From the NCBI GenBank assembly GCA_017626555.1, contig JAGAIM010000062.1, forward strand, positions 26,577-90,576: a stretch of 64,000 nucleotides of DNA, written 5' to 3'. Every line of letters begins with the position of its first letter. Positions within the stretch are counted from its first letter, which is position 1. The stretch comes from Bacteroidales bacterium. GTDB lineage: Bacteria > Bacteroidota > Bacteroidia > Bacteroidales > UBA932. Under the pieces are notes generated by a model, which did not search any database, was not told the origin of the DNA, and saw nothing but the letters and a program-made list of their open reading frames with translations. Both the position numbers and the translations under genes were made by a program. This document shows, piece after piece, positions 19,496 through 28,094 of the stretch.

Positions 19496-20611
19496 TCAGA
19501 AACGGTCAGGATGATAATACTTTATATCAAATTCTCCTGCAAGAATGCCATATCCGTTCTCTGCAAGAGATTCTATCTCGTTTTCTCCCGGATATACCTC
19601 GACAGGTGCTATGAAACCTACCCGACCGGTGATTTGTTCCACAATAGACTTATTGTGTGCTATTCCTCCTGTAAGAACTATAGCATCCACCTTGCCGCTT
19701 ACCACAGCAGCCATTGAGCCGATATATTTAGCGACAGATATGCAGAATGCCTTCAGGAACAGAGCTGCTGCTTCATCTCCCGCTTCAGCGCGTGCACTTA
19801 CTTCCCTGAAATCATTTGTGCCCAGATGAGCGACTGCTCCACCCTTGCCGACCAGCATCTTTTTGATCTCCGCCTTTGAATACATTCCGCTGAAACACAT
19901 ATCGACAAGAGGGAATGCAGGCACAGAACCTGCACGTTCAGGACTGAACGGTCCATCACCGCCAAGAGCATCATTGACATCTATCACAAGTCCCTGTCTA
20001 TGAACAGATACAGAAGAACCACCTCCAAGATGAGCAACAATGACTGTCACATCCTTATTGGTCTTACCGACACTGCGGGCGTAACGGCGCACCATAGCAC
20101 GCGAATTCAATGTATGGAAAGCGGCACGCCTTTCAAATGCAGGATGACCGGTAAGTTTAAGTTCCGGAAGCATCTCATCAGATGTTGGAGCGTCGGCTAT
20201 ATAAGCCTTGCATACAGCAGAATCACCATTAGCCTGACGCAACCTGTTGATATCCTTAGCCATATCATCCGCTATCAAAGCACTCAGATTGCAGGCGTGC
20301 ACACCATCTTTGCCGGAAATCAATGCATCCCGCATCTCCTGCGTCACCTCATAGACTCCGGCCTGAATCGGAGTGATCAGACCGCCACGAGCCATAATCA
20401 GGTCTATGGACTCAAGAGCGACGCCATTCTCAGAAAGAAAACCTTCAATGGCTTCGCGACGCATAGGCCCCTGAGCCATCACTGAATCATACTTTGCTAT
20501 CTCTTCTGCAGAATGAGTGAGATTTATCTCAAACATCGGCTTTCCATCTTCATAGAAGCCTATTTTCGTGGAAGTGGAGCCAGGGTTTATAATCAGTACC
20601 TTTCCTTTCAT
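19496..20611 (-). CDS. buk: Butyrate kinase
   Basis: This ASKHA-fold acyl kinase begins MKGKVLIINPGSTSTKIGFYEDG, which matches the family start; in-frame ATGs at 20626 and 20644 would only add a basic tail. Family motifs include TGHPAFERRAAFHTLNSRA, VAHLGGGSSVSVHRQGLVIDVNDALGGDGPFSPERAG and VLTGGIAHN. From 20611 it has 371 residues, close to usual butyrate kinases (about 355). It converts butyryl-phosphate (often also branched acyl-phosphates) and ADP to acid and ATP in the cytoplasm. It is the last gene of ackA-ptb-buk, 50 nt after ptb, and is followed by a strong terminator. Confidence 0.93.
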   Translation of the reverse strand: MKGKVLIINPGSTSTKIGFYEDGKPMFEINLTHSAEEIAKYDSVMAQGPMRREAIEGFLSENGVALESIDLIMARGGLITPIQAGVYEVTQEMRDALISGKDGVHACNLSALIADDMAKDINRLRQANGDSAVCKAYIADAPTSDEMLPELKLTGHPAFERRAAFHTLNSRAMVRRYARSVGKTNKDVTVIVAHLGGGSSVSVHRQGLVIDVNDALGGDGPFSPERAGSVPAFPLVDMCFSGMYSKAEIKKMLVGKGGAVAHLGTNDFREVSARAEAGDEAAALFLKAFCISVAKYIGSMAAVVSGKVDAIVLTGGIAHNKSIVEQITGRVGFIAPVEVYPGENEIESLAENGYGILAGEFDIKYYHPDRF

Positions 20612-20661
20612 ATCCGAGGGAATCATTTTTCTACGAGAAAACATTTAGATTGAAACTGTTC

Positions 20662-21564
20662 CTAAAAGATTGCTGCGACAGCAATAGAGTTGAGTTTGGT
20701 ATCTATGCTGTCAGCACGGCTTGACAGTACACAAGGTACCTTCGCACCGACAAGAATTCCTGACTGCTTCACTCCCTGCACCAATTTCGAATTAGCCTTA
20801 TAAAAGACATTACCGGACTCGATATTCGGGAATAACAGACAATCGGCATCTCCTGCCACAGGGCTCACCAGTCCCTTTATATCAACCGATTCCTGATCGA
20901 TAGCCACATCAAGAGCCAGCGGGCCGTCAGCGATGCATCCCTTGATCTGCCCACGGTCAGCCATCTTGGCTAGAAGTGCCGCATCAATGGTTGCAGGCTG
21001 GCTTGCCAGAACCTGCTCGGTTGCGGCGATGAGAGCCACCTTGGGTTTCTCCACACCGATAGCCTTGGCTGTCTTGACAAGACATTCCATTATCACCTGC
21101 TTCTGCTTGAGATCCGGTGCCGGTATCACAGCCACATCACCGACAAACAGAAGTTTATGATAAGATGGAATCTCGAGAGTGGTACAATGAGTCAGGGTGC
21201 CCTTTGGAGGGAGAAGACCTGTCTCCTTGTTGAGGACCGCTCTGAGAAATTTATCCGTCGAGCACAAGCCCTTCATCAAGAAGTCGCCCTGACCCTCACG
21301 GATCATCTGAACCGCCTGCGCAACTGCCTGAAGTTCAACTGGATTATGTACGATAGAGAATTTACCCATATCGACATTTTCAACCTTGCAGGCCTCAGCA
21401 ATCATATTTTCATCACCAACGAGAGTGACATCGGCAAGTCCAAGATCGATTGCTTTGGAAGCAGCCGCTATTGTATGTCCATCCACTCCCCAGGCAGCGA
21501 TCATCCTCTTGCGGGAGCCTCTGTTGCGGAGTTCCTCGAAAATCTGGCTGAATGATGTAAGCAT
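20662..21564 (-). CDS. ptb: Phosphate butyryltransferase
   Basis: The 300-residue protein matches the phosphate acetyl/butyryl transferase family at the short Ptb length. Typical stretches are LGLADVTLVGD, FLMKGLCSTDKFLRAVLNKETGL, FVGDVAVIPAPDLKQKQVI, and the end VPCVLSSRADSIDTKLNSIAVA. It exchanges the CoA of butyryl-CoA (or a related acyl-CoA) for phosphate, feeding the kinase downstream. The gene begins 1 nt after the ackA stop and precedes buk by 50 nt or less. Substrate preference between butyryl and branched-chain acyl-CoA cannot be read from the sequence. Confidence 0.93.
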   Translation of the reverse strand: MLTSFSQIFEELRNRGSRKRMIAAWGVDGHTIAAASKAIDLGLADVTLVGDENMIAEACKVENVDMGKFSIVHNPVELQAVAQAVQMIREGQGDFLMKGLCSTDKFLRAVLNKETGLLPPKGTLTHCTTLEIPSYHKLLFVGDVAVIPAPDLKQKQVIMECLVKTAKAIGVEKPKVALIAATEQVLASQPATIDAALLAKMADRGQIKGCIADGPLALDVAIDQESVDIKGLVSPVAGDADCLLFPNIESGNVFYKANSKLVQGVKQSGILVGAKVPCVLSSRADSIDTKLNSIAVAAIF

Positions 21565-21565
21565 A

Positions 21566-22777
21566 TTACTCCTCGTTCTGTACTATGTTCATTGTATCAC
21601 GGGCTATCATAAGTTCCTCATTGGTAGTAATGAGAGCGACCTTCACCTTTGAATCCGGAAGAGTGATGATTGTATCCTCACCTCTTACGACATTTGCATC
21701 ATAGTCAAACTTGACTCCGAGATAAGTGAGATTCTCGCAGACTCTGCGACGCAGACGGCTGTTGTTCTCGCCGATACCACCAGTAAAGACTATGAGATCG
21801 ACACCATTCATCGCTGCGGTGTATGCACCGATATACTTAGTGATTTCGTATGTGAGTTTCTTGAGGGTCAGTTTTGCCTTTGGATTACCTTCATTGGCAG
21901 CCTCATCAAGGTCACGGGCATCTGAAGACACACAGGAAAGGCCAAGGAAACCACTCTTCTTATTGAGCACCTTGCTTATTTCCGCTGCAGAAAGACCTTC
22001 TTTTTCCTGAATATAGGTCACGATCTCAGGGTCGATGCTTCCGCATCTTGTCCCCATAATAAGTCCCTCGAGCGGAGTAAAGCCCATAGTTGTGTCGATG
22101 GACTTTCCGTTAAGAACTGCTGCTATCGAACTGCCGTTTCCAAGGTGGCAGGTAATGATCTTCGAACATTCCGGATCAAGACCGGCGAACTTCGCTCCCT
22201 TTGCAGAGACATACCTGTGGCTTGTGCCGTGGAATCCGTAACGACGGATACCGTATTTCTCGTAATACTCGTATGGAAGAGCATACATATAGGCGTATGA
22301 AGGCATCGACTGGTGGAATGCTGTATCGAACACACCCACCTGCGGAACTGTAGGAAGGACCGCAGACACAGCCTTGATTCCCAGGATATTGGCAGGATTG
22401 TGAAGAGGGGCGAACACAGAGCATTTCTCCAACTGAGCAACCACCTTGTCTGTAATGAGTTGGCTGCATACGAATTCCTCTGCACCGTGCACTACGCGAT
22501 GTCCCACAGCCTCGATATCTTCAAGAGTAGTAAGAACGCCATATTCCTTATCAAGAAGAGCATCCATAACCGCTCTGATGCCGACCGTATGATCCTCTAT
22601 AGGCATTTCCTTGACAAGTTTCTCTTTGCCGGCAGCCTGATGCTTGAGACAGCCGGTCTCCATTCCGATCCTCTCGACAAGACCTTTAGCGAGCAGATCA
22701 TAAACCTCATCGTTCTTCATATCAAGAAGTTGATACTTAAGCGATGAACTTCCGCAATTGAGTACTAAAATGATCAT
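21566..22777 (-). CDS. ackA: Acetate kinase
   Basis: The 403-residue protein has the complete acetate kinase signature: VLNCGSSSLKYQL at the N-terminus, VGHRVVHGAEEF, VFDTAFHQSMP, YGFHGTSHRYV, CHLGNGSSIAAV and FTGGIGENNSRLR. It makes ATP from acetyl-phosphate and ADP. It heads an operon with ptb and buk (1-nt gap to ptb). No pta gene lies in the window, so the acetyl-phosphate source is either elsewhere or a relaxed-specificity Ptb. The promoter at 22848-22880 gives a leader of about 65 nt. Confidence 0.97.
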   Translation of the reverse strand: MIILVLNCGSSSLKYQLLDMKNDEVYDLLAKGLVERIGMETGCLKHQAAGKEKLVKEMPIEDHTVGIRAVMDALLDKEYGVLTTLEDIEAVGHRVVHGAEEFVCSQLITDKVVAQLEKCSVFAPLHNPANILGIKAVSAVLPTVPQVGVFDTAFHQSMPSYAYMYALPYEYYEKYGIRRYGFHGTSHRYVSAKGAKFAGLDPECSKIITCHLGNGSSIAAVLNGKSIDTTMGFTPLEGLIMGTRCGSIDPEIVTYIQEKEGLSAAEISKVLNKKSGFLGLSCVSSDARDLDEAANEGNPKAKLTLKKLTYEITKYIGAYTAAMNGVDLIVFTGGIGENNSRLRRRVCENLTYLGVKFDYDANVVRGEDTIITLPDSKVKVALITTNEELMIARDTMNIVQNEE

Positions 22778-22843
22778 TTCTATTGTGATTTTAATTGATT
22801 TCCGACATAAGTCCTGAAATTTCTTAAGAAATTACAGCACATC

Positions 22844-22880
22844 TTTGCAAAGTTATAAAAATAATCGCTACTTTCGCAAA
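22844..22880. promoter_or_regulatory. Interlocked symmetric divergent promoters for ackA-ptb-buk (-) and comEC (+)
   Basis: For comEC the elements are TTTG (22844-22847), a 21-nt spacer and TACTTTCG (22869-22876). For ackA on the minus strand they are TTTG (22880-22877), a 21-nt spacer and TAACTTTG (22855-22848). Both resemble the Bacteroidota TTTG/TAnnTTTG consensus; the comEC one has one mismatch. The -33 element of each promoter directly abuts the -7 element of the other, so the two should compete for polymerase. Confidence 0.72.
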
Positions 22881-22893
22881 AAACAGGAACGAA

Positions 22894-24009
22894 ATGAAAG
22901 TGGAGAGAGAAACAGCAGGGTTTGCGTTACCTTTCACAGCCGGAGTTCTTCTGGCTGCATATACCGGATACGGCATTTACAGCCATCATTTCACCGGTTC
23001 TTTCCTCGCATCGGTCATTCTGCTGGTCTGCATTTCAGCACTTATGCATCCGGAAAGAAAATCGTTCAACACCCGGACGGTATGGATTCTGATTACTGGA
23101 GCAGCATTTATGTCAGGTGTCCTTTGTGCATTGACAGCAGAACATATCGCAGTAAGTTCCATAAAGTCCGACCTGATTCTGATGGCAGAGGGCCTAGGGT
23201 CAAGAATGCAGGATTCAATAGACAGGATCCCTTTCTCGGACAATCGTTGCAATGCGATATCGAAAGCCCTGATAACGGGCGAAAGAAGTTCAATACCTGA
23301 CAATGTCTCGGAAGCATTCCGAAGAAGCGGCGCATCTCACATACTCGCATTATCAGGTCTGCATCTCGGGATAATCTATGCTGTACTGACAAATTTACTG
23401 TCAATCGCCGGCAATTATAGAAGGATCTGGGCACCACGGTCTTTCGTGACTATCATAGTCTGCGGCCTATATACCCTAACCACAGGAGCCGGGCCGTCCA
23501 TAGTCAGGGCATTTCTGTTCATTTTCCTCGCTGAAGCAGCGCGTCTGACGCATCGTCACCACAGCACCGCTCAACTGCTCCTATCTGCCTTGGTAATCCA
23601 ACTTACCCTGTCCCCGATGTCCATAAAATCGGTCGGATTCCAACTTTCATACGCAGCAATGGCCGGCATAGCATTCATCCTGCCTCACCTGCAGGCATTC
23701 TGGCCAGGAAACATATACAAAGACCGTCCTTTCACCAAGTGCGTCCGCAAAATATGGAATGCAGCAGCGATGTCGATTTCCTGCCAACTCACCACTGCCC
23801 CGCTTGCCTTCCACTACTTCGGTACGTTCCCCAAGCATTTTCTCCTTACCAATCTCATTGCCCTTCCGCTTACAGGCATCATAATACCTATGATCCTGAT
23901 GACTCTGGCTCTTAATTGTATTGGGATATGTCCGTCATTCGTAATATCTATAACAGAAACTCTTCTTACCATCCTGATCGGATCGCTGGAAGTCATTTCG
24001 ACGATGTAG
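22894..24009 (+). CDS. Short ComEC/Rec2-family membrane protein (competence domain only)
   Basis: The 371-residue protein is mostly membrane helices. The central part matches the ComEC competence domain, with GASHILALSGLHLGIIYAVL, TTGAGPSIVRAFLFIFLAEAARL and SVGFQLSYAAMAGIAFI. Full ComEC proteins usually exceed 600 residues and end in a metallo-beta-lactamase-like domain; that domain is absent here. The stop overlaps the convergent apbE end by 17 nt, so there is no room for a lost tail. It may still be the inner-membrane DNA channel for uptake, as short forms occur in Bacteroidota, but function is inferred. Confidence 0.85.
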   Translation: MKVERETAGFALPFTAGVLLAAYTGYGIYSHHFTGSFLASVILLVCISALMHPERKSFNTRTVWILITGAAFMSGVLCALTAEHIAVSSIKSDLILMAEGLGSRMQDSIDRIPFSDNRCNAISKALITGERSSIPDNVSEAFRRSGASHILALSGLHLGIIYAVLTNLLSIAGNYRRIWAPRSFVTIIVCGLYTLTTGAGPSIVRAFLFIFLAEAARLTHRHHSTAQLLLSALVIQLTLSPMSIKSVGFQLSYAAMAGIAFILPHLQAFWPGNIYKDRPFTKCVRKIWNAAAMSISCQLTTAPLAFHYFGTFPKHFLLTNLIALPLTGIIIPMILMTLALNCIGICPSFVISITETLLTILIGSLEVISTM

Positions 24010-25066
24010 AAGAATCTCCAGTATCAAGGACAAAGCCCTCGGAGCACCAGGTTCGGAAAGAGCCATCCTGATCATAGATAAGGCAGGCTTCCAGATCCGG
24101 ACGGGAATTGATGAAATCCTGCGATGCATCCAGACCTATCACCATACAATATGTGGCGTATGCATCAGCCAGAGTTGCATCCGGAGCAACCACCGTCGCA
24201 CTGAGAAGAGTGTGCTGGACAGGATATCCGGTTCGTGGATCTATGGTATGTGCATATTTCTTTCCGTCACGTATGTGGAATTTGCGGTAATTACCCGACG
24301 TCACAATGCCGTGGGGGCCTTCAGGAGCACGAAATATACCCTGTATGTCTGCTCCGGGAGTATTGTTTCCATCTACCGGACGGTCTATGCCCAATGTCCA
24401 GGGACGGCCGGAAGGATTGACTCCATCGCAGAAGATTTCCCCTATATCCACAAGCATATCCTTCACACCTATCGAATAGAGATAGCGTGCCACAGCATCA
24501 CAACTGTAACCTTGAGCGATGGCATTGTAATTCAGGGTCGGAAGCACTCCATCTTCAAGCAGAAGATCGGAAGGCTTGAGACTGCCATTTTCAGAAACAG
24601 CCTCGCGGACATCAGACTTGAGACGCGACATCCCACAAGTCTCAAGCCTTGCTCTCACCTCATCGTCCGAAGGGAGGGAACCATTAGCAAAACCGAATCC
24701 CCAGATGTCGAAAAGAGGCGCGGACGCCACATCAACGGCTCCTGCGGTCTGTTCATAGACATCACGGGCAACTCCATATATATCAAGGAAGTACTTGTCA
24801 GGAAAGACAATATCGCCATTATTGAACCTGGATAGGACCGATTTCTTGTTATATCCTGAAAGAGAGCGGTCTATTTCGATTAATATAGCATCGATGGAAT
24901 CTCGGATAGTCTCCGGTTCCTGGTCAACACCCTCCATATTGAACTTAACCGTATATGTACCTCCCTGCGCAAAACCTGTCACGGTTACATATCCGCTGCG
25001 GGGAGTGCAGGAGAAAATCACTGCAAACAGAAAAACAGAAAAAAAAGTTATTACAATTCTTCTCAT
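23993..25066 (-). CDS. apbE: ApbE-family FAD:protein FMN transferase lipoprotein
   Basis: The start at 25066 gives a lipoprotein signal with lipobox IFSC (Cys20) and 357 residues; an ATG ten codons earlier adds no family sequence. ApbE features include GGTYTVKF, DRSLSGYNKKSVLSRFN, LPTLNYNAIAQGYSCDAVARYL, MLVDIGEIFCDG and HTIDPRTGYPVQHTLLSATVVAPDATLADAYATYCMVIG with the metal-binding acidic residues. The enzyme attaches FMN covalently to proteins such as RnfG/NqrB/NqrC subunits outside the cytoplasm. It converges on comEC with a 17-nt overlap. On the minus strand TACCTTTG just upstream of the start is a likely -7 element. Confidence 0.94.
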   Translation of the reverse strand: MRRIVITFFSVFLFAVIFSCTPRSGYVTVTGFAQGGTYTVKFNMEGVDQEPETIRDSIDAILIEIDRSLSGYNKKSVLSRFNNGDIVFPDKYFLDIYGVARDVYEQTAGAVDVASAPLFDIWGFGFANGSLPSDDEVRARLETCGMSRLKSDVREAVSENGSLKPSDLLLEDGVLPTLNYNAIAQGYSCDAVARYLYSIGVKDMLVDIGEIFCDGVNPSGRPWTLGIDRPVDGNNTPGADIQGIFRAPEGPHGIVTSGNYRKFHIRDGKKYAHTIDPRTGYPVQHTLLSATVVAPDATLADAYATYCMVIGLDASQDFINSRPDLEACLIYDQDGSFRTWCSEGFVLDTGDSSTSSK

Positions 25067-25163
25067 ATCGGGCTCTAAGGCAAAGTATTTGCACAAAGGT
25101 AGCGGTTTTTCAAATTAAAATGGCCATATTTGCAGGATTGTAACAAATAATTCATCATAGAAG

Positions 25164-26222
25164 ATGCATCTTAGAAACTTATATTCAATAATTCTAGCCA
25201 CAGCCATCGTCATAGCGGCTGCAAGTTGCGACAAAGACAAGGATAATGAGGTTTCACCTTCACTCAATGGAGCATTGAGATTTTCAGTACCTGAATACGT
25301 ATCTCCAAAGCAGGTCGTGACATTGGTTCCCAAAGGAATCAGTCATCCTGATGATGCAGGTATAGGGTATTACTGGAAAGTCAGCCCAAGTATGGAAAAG
25401 TCCGACACCACCAGGCTGGAAAACGGTCTTTCACCTGACGGTAAGGAGTCTGACGGCTCTTTCACATACCAGTTCCCGGACAGCCTAGGCACCTACACAA
25501 TAAGTTGCTATGGATTCGCAGAAGGATACACAAGTTCATACAAATCTTCATACACGACAGTGGTGAAAGGTGGGCTCGACGGTTCGATCCAGGGCACCGG
25601 CATTCTCTCTACAGACACTAAGATAACTGCTGAGGGAGTGGCTTATTACTACACGACTCACAACGGACTCGACTGGATGAGGAACAACCTAGCCAACCCG
25701 GAGTTCGGAACAGCATACAGCAATGCAGAAGCAATGAGCAATGTATTCGGTAGGTTCTACAACTATGAGGAGGCGATGAAGGCCTGTCCTGAGGGTTGGA
25801 GACTTCCTACTGATGCAGAATGGGTTGCTCTGGCCAACTCTGTCAATCCGGAAAGCAACTCAAAGGCAGGTGAGCCACTTATGGATGTCGCTGCCGACTT
25901 TATGGCCGACATCTCATTCAACGGTACCAAGATGTGGGAATACTGGCCTACTGTGGGTGAAATAACCAATCGCAGCGGCCTCGCTGCACTTCCAGCCGGA
26001 TATGCCAATCTTGGAGAGAAGGATGAAGACGGCAAATATCCAGCAGCCACATTCTTCGGAATAAATGAATACTCAGCATTCTGGACATCCGACAAAGTGG
26101 ATGGCTCCGACAATATGGCATACTACCGTTATATCATCTGTGACCAGCCTGATATTCCGGTCGGCAAAGGAGACATCAGGACGTTCGGAGCAAATGTAAG
26201 ATGCGTACGTGAAGTAGAATAA
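25164..26222 (+). CDS. FISUMP-domain surface lipoprotein
   Basis: This 352-residue protein has a lipoprotein signal with lipobox AASC (Cys22). An immunoglobulin-like region (about 40-135) follows. The C-terminal domain carries the Fibrobacter succinogenes major paralogous (FISUMP) pattern: GLDWMRNNLANPEFG, FGRFYNYEEAMKACPEGWRLPTDAEWVALA, LPAGYAN, FWTSDKVD and ANVRCVREVE. The family is common on Bacteroidota and Fibrobacter cell surfaces, and its function is unknown. It stands alone between apbE (divergent) and lemA, 16 nt upstream of the latter, so it may be cotranscribed with lemA. Confidence 0.85.
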   Translation: MHLRNLYSIILATAIVIAAASCDKDKDNEVSPSLNGALRFSVPEYVSPKQVVTLVPKGISHPDDAGIGYYWKVSPSMEKSDTTRLENGLSPDGKESDGSFTYQFPDSLGTYTISCYGFAEGYTSSYKSSYTTVVKGGLDGSIQGTGILSTDTKITAEGVAYYYTTHNGLDWMRNNLANPEFGTAYSNAEAMSNVFGRFYNYEEAMKACPEGWRLPTDAEWVALANSVNPESNSKAGEPLMDVAADFMADISFNGTKMWEYWPTVGEITNRSGLAALPAGYANLGEKDEDGKYPAATFFGINEYSAFWTSDKVDGSDNMAYYRYIICDQPDIPVGKGDIRTFGANVRCVREVE

Positions 26223-26238
26223 TCAAACATAACTCATT

Positions 26239-26829
26239 ATGAAAAAGGGACTTATCACAATCATTGTCATAGCAGTCATCCTGCTTGGCGGCTTTCTTTG
26301 GGTAAAGGGAGCATACAACAATATGGTAACTGAGGATGAGAATGTACAGAACGCCTGGGCGCAGGTGGAGAACGTTTATCAGCGCCGTGCAGACCTCATT
26401 CCAAATCTCGTTGCTACAGTAAAAGGATATGCAGAACACGAATCATCCACCCTTGAAAGTGTAGTGGAGGCTCGTGCTAAAGCGACTCAGATGACTATTG
26501 ATCCATCAGATCTTTCAGAAGAGGCTATAGCAAGGTTCAATGAGGCACAGGGTGAACTTTCTACTGCCCTCGGAAGACTTCTTCTCATTCAGGAGAATTA
26601 TCCCGACCTCAAGGCAAACCAGCAATTCAGCGAACTCCAGGCTCAACTCGAAGGCACAGAAAACAGGATTGCCACAGAAAGGATGAAGTTCAACGATGCC
26701 GCTAAAGCATATAACACACTCATCAGAAAATTCCCTGACAACATTATCGCTTCCATATTCGGATTTGAGAAAAAGGGATATTTCGAGGCACAAGCCGGCG
26801 CAGAGACTGCACCAAAGGTTGAATTCTAA
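26239..26829 (+). CDS. lemA: LemA family protein
   Basis: The 196-residue protein has one N-terminal membrane helix (about 4-24). It then shows the LemA hallmark ENVQNAWAQVENVYQRRADLIPNLVATVKGYAEHE, listed here as ENVQNAWAQVENVYQ and RRADLIPNLVATVKG. The end has FNDAAKAYNTLIRKFPDNIIASIFGFEKKGYFEA. LemA proteins have a periplasm-facing or cytoplasm-facing helical bundle; their role is not settled. It heads a compact cluster with two TPM-domain genes (gaps 12 and 8 nt), a pairing seen widely in bacteria. Confidence 0.95.
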   Translation: MKKGLITIIVIAVILLGGFLWVKGAYNNMVTEDENVQNAWAQVENVYQRRADLIPNLVATVKGYAEHESSTLESVVEARAKATQMTIDPSDLSEEAIARFNEAQGELSTALGRLLLIQENYPDLKANQQFSELQAQLEGTENRIATERMKFNDAAKAYNTLIRKFPDNIIASIFGFEKKGYFEAQAGAETAPKVEF

Positions 26830-26841
26830 GTATTCAGCAAG

Positions 26842-27279
26842 ATGAGACCAGAAGATTTCCTGACCGCGGACCAGCAGAAGACTGTTGTGGACGCGGTCAG
26901 AATTGCAGAAAAAGGAACCTCCGGCGAGATACGCATACATATCGACGGAGAGTGTGAAGGCTCCCCTTTGAAAAGGGCGGAGGAAATATTCGACAAGTTG
27001 GGTATGCACAAGACTGCATTACGTAACGGAGTCCTTATTTATCTTGCCTGCAACACTAAAGTATTCGCCATCATAGGCGATAAAGGCATAAACGAGCGAG
27101 TTCCCGAACATTTCTGGGAGGACGTAATCGAGATGATGCGTATGCGTTTCAGCGAAGGTATGTTCACCGAAGGACTCTCGGAAGCAGCAATAGCAGTCGG
27201 AGAAAAACTTAAGACATATTTTCCATACAGCAGCGACGACATCAACGAACAGCCGGATGAAATTTCATTCAGCAAATAG
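26842..27279 (+). CDS. Cytosolic TPM-domain protein
   Basis: The 145-residue product has no signal peptide or membrane helix. It resembles the TPM domain (YgcG/TLP18.3/Psb32/MOLO-1 family) with GTSGEIRIHIDGECEG, ALRNGVLIYLACNTKVFAIIGDKGINERVP and FTEGLSEAAIAVGEKL. It lies between lemA and a secreted TPM protein with very short spacers. The biochemical role of stand-alone TPM domains in bacteria is not established; membrane-protein maintenance is often suggested. Confidence 0.88.
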   Translation: MRPEDFLTADQQKTVVDAVRIAEKGTSGEIRIHIDGECEGSPLKRAEEIFDKLGMHKTALRNGVLIYLACNTKVFAIIGDKGINERVPEHFWEDVIEMMRMRFSEGMFTEGLSEAAIAVGEKLKTYFPYSSDDINEQPDEISFSK

Positions 27280-27287
27280 ATTTCCTG

Positions 27288-28088
27288 ATGAAGAATTCCA
27301 TACTCAGATATATTGCAGCAGCCATAATCACAACGGCAACCTGCACCAGCATTTCTGCGCTTCCGTCAAGGCCAGAGCCAGCACGGCTTGTAAACGATCT
27401 TGCCGGGCTTTTTACATCGGAACAGACTGCCGGACTTGAAAATGTTCTGGTAGCATTTGACGATTCCACATCCAATCAGATTGCAGTCGTTACCCTGACC
27501 GATCTTGAAGGCTATACTCCTGCCGATATGGCTACACGGATAGGTATCGATTGGGGAGTCGGTTCTTCAGATTTCAACAATGGAATCGTAATCCTGGTCA
27601 AACCGAAAGATTCCACCCCCGGTCAGGTGTTCATTGCCATAGGATACGGACTCGAAGGTGCCATACCGGATGCATACGCAAAAAGGATCATAAACAATGA
27701 AATGATACCTTTTTTCAAGGAAAACGATTATTTCGGAGGCGTTGATGCTGCCTGCAAGATATTGATGAAACTCGCATCCGGAGAGATTTCTGTTGAAAGA
27801 AGTGAGGATGAGGACGATATCGCTCTGATTTTCTTCATAATATTCATAAGCGCCATCTTACTGATCATCATTGTAATAGCCATTAAAAACGATAATGGCA
27901 AAGGACCTGGAAGCAGAGGTGGAAGAAATATTTTCGATGGCCCCGTCATCACTATAGGAAACGACTTCGGAGGATGGGGAGGCTCTTCACGCGGAGGATT
28001 CGGAGGAGGCTTCGGAGGTGGTTTCGGAGGTTTTGGAGGCTTCGGCGGTGGCTCATTCGGAGGAGGAGGTGCCGGCGGAAGTTGGTAG
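27288..28088 (+). CDS. Secreted, membrane-anchored TPM-domain protein with Gly-rich tail (YgcG-like)
   Basis: The 266-residue protein has a signal peptide (about 1-21). A TPM domain (about 27-165) shows RLVNDLAGLFTSEQTAGLENVL, GWGVGSSDFNNGIVILVKP-like text and GYGLEGAIPDAYAKRIINNEM. A membrane helix (about 182-203) is followed by a tail of about 45 residues built of GGFGGG repeats. This is the standard YgcG family architecture. It ends 6 nt from the convergent lolA-like gene. Together with LemA and the cytosolic TPM protein it probably forms a membrane-linked assembly; this is inference from the operon. Confidence 0.92.
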   Translation: MKNSILRYIAAAIITTATCTSISALPSRPEPARLVNDLAGLFTSEQTAGLENVLVAFDDSTSNQIAVVTLTDLEGYTPADMATRIGIDWGVGSSDFNNGIVILVKPKDSTPGQVFIAIGYGLEGAIPDAYAKRIINNEMIPFFKENDYFGGVDAACKILMKLASGEISVERSEDEDDIALIFFIIFISAILLIIIVIAIKNDNGKGPGSRGGRNIFDGPVITIGNDFGGWGGSSRGGFGGGFGGGFGGFGGFGGGSFGGGGAGGSW

Positions 28089-28094
28089 GAAATA

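Noticed and set aside
20612-20661. A GAACAGTTTC stretch on the minus strand between ptb and buk, like the shared promoter extension.
   Set aside because: No TAnnTTTG follows at the right distance, so it is not counted as a fourth copy.
22894-24009. ComEC truncated by a frameshift in this sequence.
   Set aside because: No metallo-beta-lactamase sequence is found in any frame downstream; the convergent apbE gene occupies that DNA.
27960-28085. Short tandem repeat of GGA/GGC triplets as a possible phase-variable tract.
   Set aside because: It encodes the normal Gly-rich tail of YgcG-type proteins and the units are too irregular for slippage control.
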